A stretch of DNA of 64,000 nt from Kibdelosporangium philippinense (lineage in GTDB: Bacteria; Actinomycetota; Actinomycetes; Mycobacteriales; Pseudonocardiaceae): NCBI RefSeq assembly GCF_021390435.2, contig NZ_JAJVCN010000004.1, positions 1,282,501 to 1,346,500 of the forward strand, in the 5' to 3' direction. A program made the translations under genes and the position numbers. This document shows, one piece after another, positions 17,172 through 27,520 of the stretch. Each line of letters begins with the position of its first letter. Position 1 is the stretch's first letter. The notes below the pieces were generated by a model that made no database searches, was not told the DNA's origin, and saw only the letters and a list, made by a program, of their open reading frames with translations.

Positions 17172-17628
17172 TTCCCGCGCTGTCATTCGCTCTTGCACTC
17201 CGGTTTGGACACGGTAGTACTCGCCGAACGCGAGCCAGTGAGGCGCGGGCGCTGCCCGCAAATGCGGGCCAACAGAGGCCGTACTAACGCCGCCCGCTGG
17301 CCCGTTGAAGCACTCCCCAAATCGTCGCCGACCGCCCAGCCATCCGCGGCACTCAAGTCCGCGCAATCGTCAGCAAAGAAACGTCAGCCAAGAACAGCGC
17401 CGCATCCACCGGCCGACACACGGCACAGCGAATACATTGAACGCCATTCACCGGACAACTGTCCTTTTGCGATGCTGCGGTCGACTGTCCGGGCTTTGCT
17501 CTCTCGAACACGGCCCCGCGCCCAATTGGGCACGGCGTCGAACCCTCGGACGCGGCCTCCGGCCCCCGATTGCCAGTCTAGCGGGCAAAACCGACAATCC
17601 GCCGTTGAATAAGATCCAATGTGCACAG

Positions 17629-17655
17629 TTATCCACAACGCGGACGTTGTCCACA
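17629..17655 (+). promoter_or_regulatory. Pair of DnaA-box-like sites
   Basis: TTATCCACA (17629-17637) is the exact classical DnaA box and TTGTCCACA (17647-17655) is the high-GC actinobacterial variant; both face the same way with starts 18 bp apart. They sit in an 891-bp gene-poor gap (17172-18062). No dnaA, dnaN or origin-type array is nearby, so this is not the chromosome origin. Confidence 0.55.
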
Positions 17656-17739
17656 GCGTGCACGAGGTAACCCCTGTTGATCTTGCCCCCTCGATAGGCT
17701 GGCGTGGCGGGGTGCCCCCGGGATCGGGTGGGGGCCGTC

Positions 17740-17820
17740 TTGGGGGTGGTGGGGTGGTTTTGTTGGTGTGGTTGGGGTTTGGGGTTGATTGGGCGGGTTG
17801 GGGTGGATAGTTGGGGTTGG
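17740..17820 (+). repeat. G/T-rich tract with many G runs
   Basis: About 80 bp in which the plus strand is almost only G and T, with many runs of three to five G. It could form G-quadruplexes on the plus strand. The minus-strand frame here gives only a Pro/Thr low-complexity peptide. The rest of 17172-18062 shows no gene I can support. Confidence 0.55.
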
Positions 17821-18062
17821 TGTCGTTGTCGGCAAATGATTGTCAGGATGTATGACGGTCATATGTCTGTACAAAGTGCGGAGTACGCTTCGTTCCCTGC
17901 GAGCGGTACATGCTTCGCCATTGAGTTCATAATGGTCGATCGCTGGTCGTACGCCGTTTTTTCGTGATTGGGAACTTGTCCGGCCAATGCCGCACTTGCC
18001 TTTTCGCCGTCTGTAGAGTTGGGTGTGCCCCCACAGGGGACGATGAATAGGCGGTAGTTGTC

Positions 18063-19041
18063 GTGGGCTGGCTCCAGCGGAGTGGTCGCCTGGTGGCGTT
18101 TCTGATGACTGTTGTGATGGCGGCTGCGTGCACCGGGTCCAACTCGGACAATCCGCCGCCGGAGAAGACGAACATCTCGCTTGGCGTTTTGCCGGTGCTG
18201 GGCGCCGCGCCGTTTTTCCTCGCCATGGAGAAGGGTTTCTTCGCAGAGGAAGGGCTCACGGTCAAGCCCGTCACGATCCAGGGCGCTGGCGCGGCTGTCG
18301 GCTCGATGAACACCGGTGAACTCGACCTGGTGTTCGGCAACTACGGCTCGTTCTTCGACGCGCAGGCCAAGAAAACCGCGGACGTCAAGTTCGTCGCCGA
18401 CGGCTACTCGGCGAACCCGCGGACGTGGATGGTGCTTGTCGCCAAGGATTCGCAGCTGCGCAAGCCCGCGGACATTTCCGGCAAGCGGGTCGCGGTGACC
18501 ACTATCAACAGTCTGGCCGAGCTGACCATCAGATCCGTGCTGACCTCCACTGGGCAGGCCGTCACCACGCCGAACTTCGTCGAGATGAAGTACACCGACA
18601 TGGGTGAGGCGCTGCGTAACCGCACTGTGGACGCCGCGCTGCTGTCCGAGCCGTACATCACCGACGTGTCCAAGCGGTACGGCGCGGTCCCGTTGTTCGA
18701 CGCGGCGTCGGGTGCGACCGCGGACATCCCGATCTCCGGTTACGCGACGAGCGACAAGTTCGCCCGCGAGAACCCGCACACCGTCGAGGCGTTCCAACGT
18801 GCACTGGCCAAGGGTGTGAACGTCGCGCTGACCGACCGCAACGAGGTCGAGCGGTCGATCCGGGGTTACGCGGGCGTCGACCAGCAAACCGCGGCGCTGA
18901 CGGCACTGGTCGGTTTCCCGCTCGGTCTCGACCCGAAGCGCCTGCAACGCGTCTGCGACCTGATGCTGGCTTACGGCGAGCTCAGCACGCGTCTCGACGC
19001 GCAGTCCATGATTCTGCCCAGCGCGTTGAGCAAGCCTTTGG

Positions 19042-19052
<11 letters not shown>
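18063..19052 (+). CDS. Substrate-binding lipoprotein (NMT1/SsuA-like)
   Basis: 329 residues, GTG start. The N-terminus is a lipoprotein signal (LVAFLMTVVMAAAC, then TGSNSDNPPP) with the acylated cysteine at about residue 23. The mature part is a periplasmic-binding type II fold of the NMT1/SsuA/ThiY kind: ISLGVLPVLGAAPFFLAMEKG, GAAVGSMNTGELDLVFGNYG, DISGKRVAVTTINSL. Such proteins feed ABC importers of sulfonates, nitrate, riboflavin or thiamine precursors. No permease or ATPase gene is adjacent, so the ligand is open. Its last 11 bp overlap the convergent dehydrogenase gene. Confidence 0.86.
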
Positions 19053-21213
<2,161 letters not shown>

Positions 21214-21338
21214 GAGACGGGCTCATGTACTCACCTTGTCGTGAAATCTGTGTCACAACGTGGAATAGGGGTTGAGAGTGGTTTGTCGATTCGCTTCCAT
21301 GAATTGGTAGGCAAGTAGACGGGAGAGCGGAGTAAGCC

Positions 21339-21464
21339 ATGACCGCCATGCGAGACAGAGTCTCGATCGAGGAGGACACCGAGGCCTCATTCGAGCTGGA
21401 ACTGCCGGTCCAGCTGGACGATGACGACTACTTCGAGCCGACCATCGTGCGTGGCCGCGAGTAA
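21339..21464 (+). CDS. Orphan acidic 41-residue peptide
   Basis: ATG at 21339 with GGGAG/GGAG upstream, stop TAA at 21464. The product contains EEDTEASFELELPVQLDDDD, then YFEPTIVRGRE. It is strongly acidic, has no cysteine, no signal and no membrane segment. A stem-loop GACCGG/CCGGTC follows at 21490-21506. A leader-like FELELPVQL followed by an acidic spacer and a short aromatic/basic tail resembles RiPP precursors or protein-recognition tags. The P450 and ferredoxin reductase genes lie nearby but on the opposite strand. I do not recognise a family. Confidence 0.5.
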   Translation: MTAMRDRVSIEEDTEASFELELPVQLDDDDYFEPTIVRGRE

Positions 21465-21489
21465 GTAGAAGTCCACTTCGGATACAAGT

Positions 21490-21506
21490 GACCGGTTCGC
21501 CCGGTC
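21490..21506 (+). terminator. Stem-loop after the 41-aa peptide gene
   Basis: GACCGG (21490-21495) and CCGGTC (21501-21506) form a 6-bp stem around TTCGC, 25 bp beyond the peptide stop. There is no T run, as is common for actinobacterial terminators. Confidence 0.4.
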
Positions 21507-21607
21507 GCATGGGAGCCGCGGCCACGCACCTTTGTGGACGGTTACCCCGCCGATCGCCCCAGGGCAGGACAGCCTGGCGGTGTTGATGTACGTGCTTGCT
21601 CTACTGT

Positions 21608-21653
21608 CCGTTCCCCACGAGGGAACGGCGTAGGCGAGACATTTCTCGCCTAC
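21608..21653 (-). terminator. Double hairpin after the ferredoxin reductase gene
   Basis: Two adjacent perfect hairpins: CCGTTCCC/GGGAACGG (21608-21615 with 21621-21628, 5-nt loop) and GTAGGCGAGA/TCTCGCCTAC (21630-21639 with 21644-21653, 4-nt loop). They lie between convergent genes, 26 bp beyond the reductase stop, and probably end transcription from both sides. Confidence 0.7.
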
Positions 21654-21678
21654 CCACGTGCGAATCTGAACCGATGCA

Positions 21679-22839
21679 CTAGAACGATTCGGCGAGCAGA
21701 GCTCGGGCTTTCCGTAGCTCGCGTGGCATGTTCCACGCCAGGACGCCGATCACCTTTCCCGACCGCGCGTAGTGCGCGACGAACTTGCCTTCCGCCGGGT
21801 CACCCTGTTCGATCGACACCTTGGCGTCCGGCGCGAGATGCCCGAAAGCCGCGATCTTCGTGTCGTACTGGTCTGTCCAGAAGTAGGGGATCGGCTTGAA
21901 CGGCGTATCCGCCCCCAGCAGATTGCGCGCGGCGGCCATTCCTTGCTCCGTCGCGTTCATCCGATGCTCCACGCGCATCCGCTCGCCTAAGCCTTCGTGA
22001 TGCCAATTGGCGACGTCACCGGCTGCATAAACGCCCGGTGTCGCTTGGCACCGCGCGTCGCACAGCACGCCGTTGTCGACCTGGACGCCGCTGTCGGCCA
22101 GCCACTCGGTCGCCGGGATCGCGCCGATGGCCACGAGCACCACATCGGCGTCGAGTTGCGAGCCGTCAGACAGCTGAACCGCTGTCACCCGGTTGTTCTC
22201 GCCGCCGAGCAAGCGCTCGACCCCCACGCCAGTGCGCACCGTGACGCCCTCGCCCCGGTGCAGTTCGGCGATCAGACGGCCGATCTCGTCGCCGAACTGG
22301 CGCACCATCGGCTGGGGCAGTGGATCGACGATCGTGACCTCCACCCCAAGCCTGCGCGCGGACGCGGCGGCCTCACAGCCGAGGAAGCCCGCGCCGATCA
22401 CGACCAGCCGGGAAGCCGTGGCCAGTTCGGCGCGCAGCGCGACTGTGTCGTCGATCGTGCGCATCACGTGCACTCCAGCCAGGTCGTGGCCATGAGGGAG
22501 CAGCCTGGGACGCACCCCGGTCGCGATGATCAGGCCGTCGTAGCTGACCTTGTCGCCGTCGGCGAGCTGCACCACGCGCGCGTCGGTGTCCAGGCTGACC
22601 GCCGTCGCGCCGAGCCGGACGCCGAGGCTCGACTGCTCGTAGTCGGCGTCCTTGCGCAGCGCGATCTTGTCGGTCTCCCAGACGCCCGAAAGCACCTGCT
22701 TGGACAGCGGCGGACGGTCGTACGGCAGATGCAGTTCGTCGCCGATCAACGTGATCTGCTTGTCGAAGCCCTCCCTGCGGAGCGTTTCCGCGGCGGTGAG
22801 ACCGGCTGCTGACGCTCCGATGACCACGATCCGATCCAT
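21679..22839 (-). CDS. NAD(P)H-dependent ferredoxin reductase (FAD)
   Basis: 386 residues of the rhodocoxin/putidaredoxin reductase type. The N-terminal FAD dinucleotide fold is IVVIGASAAGLTAAETLR, the NAD(P) fold LVVIGAGFLGCEAAASARR near residue 145, and the second FAD motif ATPGVYAAGDVANW near residue 270. It should pass electrons from NAD(P)H to a ferredoxin serving the P450 encoded 7 nt upstream; the ferredoxin itself is not in the window. ATG 22839 is chosen because the FAD motif starts four residues in; the longer open frame crosses the P450 gene. Confidence 0.93.
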   Translation of the reverse strand: MDRIVVIGASAAGLTAAETLRREGFDKQITLIGDELHLPYDRPPLSKQVLSGVWETDKIALRKDADYEQSSLGVRLGATAVSLDTDARVVQLADGDKVSYDGLIIATGVRPRLLPHGHDLAGVHVMRTIDDTVALRAELATASRLVVIGAGFLGCEAAASARRLGVEVTIVDPLPQPMVRQFGDEIGRLIAELHRGEGVTVRTGVGVERLLGGENNRVTAVQLSDGSQLDADVVLVAIGAIPATEWLADSGVQVDNGVLCDARCQATPGVYAAGDVANWHHEGLGERMRVEHRMNATEQGMAAARNLLGADTPFKPIPYFWTDQYDTKIAAFGHLAPDAKVSIEQGDPAEGKFVAHYARSGKVIGVLAWNMPRELRKARALLAESF

Positions 22840-22846
22840 GCTGTTC

Positions 22847-24061
22847 TCAGCCCTCCCAGGTGACCGGCAACTCGTGCACACCGTAGACGAGGGCGTTGTC
22901 CTTGAATGAGATCTCGTCGGCGTCGATCGCCAGCCGCATGGTCGGGATACGGCGGAACAGCCGCGCGTAGACCTCCTGCAGTTCGATCCGGGCGAGCTGC
23001 TGGCCGAGGCACTGGTGGATGCCGAAACCGAACGCCAGGTGGGTCTTGGCCTTACGCGCGAGGTCGATCGAGTCGGCCTCGGCGTAAACCTGCTCGTCAC
23101 GGTTGCCCGAGCCGATCGCGGCGACCAGCCACTCGCCCGCTTTGACGGTCTGCTCACCGATCTGGACGTCCTCGGTGGCGTAGCGCAGCAGGCCGAACTG
23201 GACCACCGACAGGTAGCGCAGCATTTCCTCGACCGCGGTCGGCGCCAGCTCGGGGTTGTCGCGCAGCTCAGCCAGCTTCTCCGGCTGCTGCAGCAGCGCC
23301 GCGGTGCTCAGCGCGATCATGTTGGCGGTCGTCTCGTGGCCCGCGATGAGCAGCGTGATCGCCAGTTCGACCATTTCGGCCGCGGTGATCTGGTCGCCGG
23401 ACTCGCGGCCGCGCGTGATCATCCGGCCGATCAGGTCGTCGCCCGGGTTGGCGAGCTTGGTCTCGAACAGCGTGGTCATGTATGCCTGGACCTGGCCATA
23501 TGCGGCGAACCCGATCGCCGGGTCCCGGTCGACGGCCATCAGCGTCGCGCTGTGCTCGTGGATCACCTCGCGGTCCTCGTAGGGCACGCCCAGCATCTCG
23601 CAGATGACCAGGGACGGGATCGGCAGCGCGAACGCCTGGTAGAGGTCCGCGGGTTGTGGACCGGCGAGCATGGCGTCGATGTGTTCCTCGACGAGCTGCT
23701 GGATGTAGGGACGCAGTGCTTCCATTCGCCGGACGGTGAACTCCGGCGTGAGCAAACGGCGTAGCCGGGCGTGCTCCTTGCCGTCCAGTTGGAGGATGTT
23801 GCCGGGGGTGATCGGGCGCTCCAGGTCCGCTCCGGGGGTGACGTGTGCTGAGGGCGCTTTGCGTGAGCTGACGCTTGGCGTGGACAGCACGTTGCGGACG
23901 TCCTCGTAACGGCTGACCACCCATGCGTCGATGCCTGCCGGACAACTGGCCTGGGTGATGGCGTCGTTGTCACGCAGTTCGCTGAATTCGGCAGGCGGCT
24001 CGAACGGGCACCCAGGCGCACGGGTGGCAGGGAAGGCGGGGATGGTCGACATGTCCGTCAT
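22847..24061 (-). CDS. Cytochrome P450 (CYP105-like)
   Basis: 404 residues, soluble bacterial class I P450. I-helix motif LLIAGHETTANM, ExxR in EEMLRYLS and the heme loop FGFGIHQCLGQQLARIEL with its cysteine thiolate are complete. The N-terminus (APGCPFEPPAEFSELR) resembles CYP105-type enzymes. The partner reductase is the next gene, in operon. The substrate cannot be read; xenobiotic or secondary-metabolite oxidation is typical. ATG at 24061, or ATG 24052. A divergent TetR and an operator-like palindrome upstream suggest induction by a small molecule. Confidence 0.94.
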   Translation of the reverse strand: MTDMSTIPAFPATRAPGCPFEPPAEFSELRDNDAITQASCPAGIDAWVVSRYEDVRNVLSTPSVSSRKAPSAHVTPGADLERPITPGNILQLDGKEHARLRRLLTPEFTVRRMEALRPYIQQLVEEHIDAMLAGPQPADLYQAFALPIPSLVICEMLGVPYEDREVIHEHSATLMAVDRDPAIGFAAYGQVQAYMTTLFETKLANPGDDLIGRMITRGRESGDQITAAEMVELAITLLIAGHETTANMIALSTAALLQQPEKLAELRDNPELAPTAVEEMLRYLSVVQFGLLRYATEDVQIGEQTVKAGEWLVAAIGSGNRDEQVYAEADSIDLARKAKTHLAFGFGIHQCLGQQLARIELQEVYARLFRRIPTMRLAIDADEISFKDNALVYGVHELPVTWEG

Positions 24062-24085
24062 CGCGATGGGGATCCCTTCAAAATG

Positions 24086-24100
24086 TGGCAGTCAGTGCCA
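24086..24100. promoter_or_regulatory. Operator-like inverted repeat before the P450 gene
   Basis: TGGCA (24086-24090) and TGCCA (24096-24100) form an inverted repeat around GTCAG, 25 bp upstream of the P450 ATG in the P450-tetR intergenic region. It is a reasonable binding site for the divergent TetR. Confidence 0.4.
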
Positions 24101-24322
24101 TACGACCTAGACTGTCATTAGGCGGTTACTGTCGCAAGGCCCGGTGGCTCGGATTACATATGCGAAAGAACCGTTGTGTCCTAACGGGAGGGCCCACCGC
24201 GAAACCCAGGACGGGGCGCTGGTGGGGTTGTCCAGTTCGGAGGGTCGTGGCAGGGTTTCGCCGGTGCCGGGGCCCTGTTGCGCTGTTAGCATCTGGCGCG
24301 TGGATCTTGCCTGGTAGGAGGA

Positions 24323-24934
24323 ATGGCCGTGGGGCTTCGCGAGCTCAAGATGGAGCGCACGCGGCAGCTGATCGCCGACAAGGCGTTCGAGCTGTTCACC
24401 GAACACGGTTTCGACGAGACCACGGTCGAGCAGATCGCCGCGGCCGCCGAGGTTGGCCCGCGCACGCTGTACCGCTACTTCCCGACCAAGGAGACGTTGA
24501 TCGTCAACTTCGTCGAGTCACAGCTCTTTTCCGCGTTGGACCGGATGCGTGAGCAGCCCGACGACGTGCCGGTAACGGAGGCGATGTACGCGCTGATCGA
24601 CAGTGTTGTGCTGACCACGGCCGTGCACGAGTCCCGTGTCCTGGCGATCTACGAACTCGCGGGGCGCACGGAGTCGGTCAACGCGCAGTTTTCCAGCATC
24701 TGGTTCAGGTGGCGCGCCGCGGTCGCGGACGAGATCTCGCGGCGGTCCAAGCGGCGCGGCGGCGACATGGCCGCGAGCCTCGCCGCCGCCACCGTGGGTT
24801 TCGTGATCGACGTCACTGTGCACGCTTGGGTCGAGAGTGGCGGGAAGGCCAACATGCGCCGGCTGGCCAACCGGGCGCTGGAGCTGCTGCGTAACGGCGA
24901 GGTGCCGGTCGCTATGCCTGCTGGCAGGAGATGA
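24323..24934 (+). CDS. TetR family regulator
   Basis: 203 residues. The N-terminal helix-turn-helix reads TTVEQIAAAAEVGPRTLYRYF, closely matching the TetR signature; the rest is a helical ligand/dimer domain. It is divergent from the P450-reductase operon with a 261-bp gap and probably represses it. Its 3' end overlaps the convergent hydrolase gene by 23 bp. ATG 24323 has an AGGAGG box (TAGGAGGAATGGCC). Confidence 0.93.
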   Translation: MAVGLRELKMERTRQLIADKAFELFTEHGFDETTVEQIAAAAEVGPRTLYRYFPTKETLIVNFVESQLFSALDRMREQPDDVPVTEAMYALIDSVVLTTAVHESRVLAIYELAGRTESVNAQFSSIWFRWRAAVADEISRRSKRRGGDMAASLAAATVGFVIDVTVHAWVESGGKANMRRLANRALELLRNGEVPVAMPAGRR

Positions 24935-25769
24935 GGACGTCCGCGACCTCTTCCGGCTGGAACAGGAAGGTGCTGTGGCCGCTCGTGACTGAATGGACGT
25001 CGAAGGGATTTTCTGGCGTGAGCGCGTCGGCGTCCTTGATGTAGAGGTCCTGCGCGGCGAGCGGAATGCTCTTGTCCTCGGTGAGCCGAATGTAGGTGTG
25101 CGGGACGCGGCCCCAGGTGTCTTTTTCGGCGCGGAAGTCGAAGCTCGGTTTGGCCATCCAGGCTTCGTCCGGTTCGAAGCCGTTCAGCCAGACGATGACT
25201 TGCCGCTCGCTGAGGCCCAACGCGTCGGCCAGCGCTCCGAGCGTCGCGCGGTTCGCGCCTCGCCAATTTGTGCGCATGAAGTCGCGCTCCGTCGGGTTGC
25301 CCATCATGAGCGGCGCGCCCGCCGGGAACAGCGCGCTGGCTGCCCATTCTGGCTGGCCCATGTACTCGACCGGCGACATGCGAACGGGGCACTGCGCGGA
25401 CACATATACGATCCGATGTAGGAAATCGGATATCTGATTCGCGACGCCGGTGACGGTCAGGCCGCCGAGACTGTGGCCGACGAGGATCACCGGGCCGTGC
25501 TCGCGAACGCTGCGCACGATCTGCACGACATGGTCGATCCAGTCCTGGCCGCTGACGTCGCCCGCTGGCGAGGACTCGTTCGTGAGCGCCGCGATGTCTT
25601 GGTCGTGGTACGCCGCGGTGAACCCGGTGCCCCGGCCGGGCAGGTCGACGGCGAGCGTGCGATGCCCGCGCAGGGACATTTCCCGTTGCAGATGTGTCCA
25701 GTTGCCGGAATTGCCGCACATACCGTGGACCAGAACATAAGTCGGCGTCATGGGATCGAGTATCCGCAT
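24912..25769 (-). CDS. Alpha/beta hydrolase, copy A
   Basis: 285 residues. The oxyanion region is VLVHGMCGNSGNW, the nucleophile elbow VGHSLGGLTV (Ser), and the late His is in SGHSTFLFQPEEV; the fold matches the esterase/MhpC-like family. About half of its residues are shared with the gene upstream (copy B), including DLPGRGTGFT, KDTWGRVPH(T/S)YIRLTEDKS and DALTPENPFDVH, so the two arose by tandem duplication. The codons around DFLHRIVYVSAQ are unusually AT-rich and coincide with the dispersed TATC motif (25404-25439). Substrate unknown. Confidence 0.88.
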   Translation of the reverse strand: MRILDPMTPTYVLVHGMCGNSGNWTHLQREMSLRGHRTLAVDLPGRGTGFTAAYHDQDIAALTNESSPAGDVSGQDWIDHVVQIVRSVREHGPVILVGHSLGGLTVTGVANQISDFLHRIVYVSAQCPVRMSPVEYMGQPEWAASALFPAGAPLMMGNPTERDFMRTNWRGANRATLGALADALGLSERQVIVWLNGFEPDEAWMAKPSFDFRAEKDTWGRVPHTYIRLTEDKSIPLAAQDLYIKDADALTPENPFDVHSVTSGHSTFLFQPEEVADVLISCQQA

Positions 25770-25845
25770 GGCTTGCCCGTCCGTCGACGGAATTGCCCGT
25801 TTGGGAACCGGTGAGCGAACTATCGCCCGCCCACCGGTGGCCTGA

Positions 25846-26712
25846 TTACGCTCGGCTGAAGCCGCTCAGAATGGCGGCGACCTCCGCTGGGTGATGGAGA
25901 AATGTGCCGTGGCCGCCCGCTGCGAAATGGACATCGAACGGGTTTTCCGGCGTCAGTGCGTCGGCTTCTTTGATGTAACGCTCTTGTGCCGCCGGCGGCA
26001 TGCTTTTGTCTTCGGTCAGCCGGATGTAGCTGTGCGGGACGCGGCCCCACGTGTCCTTTTCGACCCGGTAGTCGAAGGTCGGGTTGGTCTGCCACCAGAC
26101 TTCGTCCGGTTCGAACCCGTTGAGCAACCTGATGAACGCATCGGGGTTCGCGCCCGAACCCAGCGCCTCGTGCAGTCCGTCGACGACGTCCGGGTCGGCG
26201 GTTCGCCAATTCAGCCTGATGTACCCGCGTTCGGCCGGATTGGTCATGGTGATCTTGGCCGTGACGGGAAACAGCTTGCTGGAGGCCCATTCCGGCTCGC
26301 TGATGTAGTCCGCGCCCGCCATCGTCACCGGGCACTGCGCGGCGATGTATACGATCCGATCTAGGAAATCGGGTATCTGATTGGCGACGCCGGTGATGGT
26401 CAGCCCGCCGAGGCTGTGGCCGACAAGGATCACCGGACCGTGCTCCCGAACCCGGCGGACGGCGTCGACGACGTGGCCGACCCAGTCCGGTCCGGTCACG
26501 TCCGCGATCGGCGAGGGCTCGGCCGCGAACGTTTCAAGGTCCTGCGTCTGATATGCCCGCGTGAATCCCGTTCCCCGGCCGGGAAGGTCTACCGCGAGCG
26601 TCCGGTGGCCGCGGAACGCCATTTCCCGCTGCATGGCGGTCCAGGCGGTCGAATTACTGCCGGACGGATGAACGAAAACATATGTCGGAATCACGATGCC
26701 GAGTATGCGCAC
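25846..26712 (-). CDS. Alpha/beta hydrolase, copy B
   Basis: 288 residues, paralogue of copy A on the same strand with a 76-bp gap. Motifs: YVFVHPSGSNSTAW, nucleophile elbow VGHSLGGLTI and the final GGHGTFLHHPAEV. It lacks the HGM of copy A at the first loop (HPSG), so oxyanion geometry may differ. The AT-rich codon patch at 26346-26382 lies at the same protein position as in copy A. These enzymes hydrolyse esters or related bonds; the substrate is unknown. Confidence 0.88.
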   Translation of the reverse strand: MRILGIVIPTYVFVHPSGSNSTAWTAMQREMAFRGHRTLAVDLPGRGTGFTRAYQTQDLETFAAEPSPIADVTGPDWVGHVVDAVRRVREHGPVILVGHSLGGLTITGVANQIPDFLDRIVYIAAQCPVTMAGADYISEPEWASSKLFPVTAKITMTNPAERGYIRLNWRTADPDVVDGLHEALGSGANPDAFIRLLNGFEPDEVWWQTNPTFDYRVEKDTWGRVPHSYIRLTEDKSMPPAAQERYIKEADALTPENPFDVHFAAGGHGTFLHHPAEVAAILSGFSRA

Positions 26713-26840
26713 CGGTCAAGTAATCGTCGACAGAATTGCCCCAATGGGTGAAAAATTATACCTATTCGGTGCGGGAAAATTGATTAACCGAAGATGACTC
26801 GGATCGCCGTGCGAAGGCGTTGTTCGAATGATAGCACAAA

Positions 26841-26868
26841 GGGCGGACCGCGAAATCGCGGTCCGCCC
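26841..26868 (-). terminator. Strong terminator hairpin
   Basis: GGGCGGACCGCG (26841-26852) and CGCGGTCCGCCC (26857-26868) make a perfect 12-bp stem with loop AAAT. It lies 12 bp beyond the stress-type gene stop on the minus strand. Confidence 0.85.
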
Positions 26869-26880
26869 TCCGGCGTTCGA

Positions 26881-27408
26881 TCAGGCTTGAGTGGCGGCCT
26901 GCGCGGCAGGCATCCCGATGGACAACTTGGCGAGCAGGTTGCGCGCGGTCTCCGCCTGGCGCGGCTGGCACAAGACGTCGTAGCGCCGAGCCACGATCTG
27001 GCTGTGCGACACGAAGTCACGGCGCCCGCGGGTCGCGCTGTAGTTCATCGCCGCGAAGGCGAGACCGAAGACCGTACCGGCGACAAGGCCGACGAGGATC
27101 GGTCCCCACGCGAACCCGGCGCTGAACATGCTCAGCAGTAGTCCGACGAACAAACCGAACCACGCACCGCTTGCCGCGCCGGTGCCCAGCACGCGGCCCC
27201 AGCTCAGACGCCCGGCCACGCGTTCGACCAGGAGCGGCTCGACACCGACGATGGTCACGTCCTGGACCGGGAACTTGGCGTCGGCCAGGTAGTCGACGGC
27301 TGACTGCGCCTCGGCGTACGTGTCGTAGGAGCCGATCGGCCACCCGTTCGGCATCGTGGGCAACGAAGGGATTGCGTTGGTGGTGGGACGAAAGGCTGCT
27401 GTGGACAT
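26881..27408 (-). CDS. General stress protein 17M-like membrane protein
   Basis: 175 residues. The N-terminal GSP17M-type fold reads GSYDTYAEAQSAVDYLADAKFPVQDVTIVG (two parts), followed by a paired hydrophobic region (GAWFGLFVGLLLSMFSAGF and ILVGLVAGTVFGLAFAAM) and a cytoplasmic tail. Proteins like this are widespread in actinobacteria, often under stress control; the function is unknown. ATG 27408 has GAGGTGAGAG upstream and is preferred over the GTG at 27417. Confidence 0.8.
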   Translation of the reverse strand: MSTAAFRPTTNAIPSLPTMPNGWPIGSYDTYAEAQSAVDYLADAKFPVQDVTIVGVEPLLVERVAGRLSWGRVLGTGAASGAWFGLFVGLLLSMFSAGFAWGPILVGLVAGTVFGLAFAAMNYSATRGRRDFVSHSQIVARRYDVLCQPRQAETARNLLAKLSIGMPAAQAATQA

Positions 27409-27520
27409 CTCTCTCACCTCTGGGGTGTATTAGTTCGTACATCCCATTGAACGTGAGGTATCGGTGAGATGTGCCCCCAGCCGGATGTTCACAGAGACCT
27501 ATCAGCTGCTTCTCAGGAGG

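Noticed and set aside
17629..17655. Chromosome origin
   Set aside because: Only two boxes and no dnaA/dnaN/gyrB neighbourhood.
17629..17874. Minus-strand Pro/Thr-rich open frame
   Set aside because: Low-complexity translation of the G/T tract without a ribosome site.
21339..21464. Lanthipeptide or thiopeptide precursor
   Set aside because: The peptide has no cysteine and no lanthipeptide- or cyclodehydratase-type gene is nearby; kept only as an unknown peptide.
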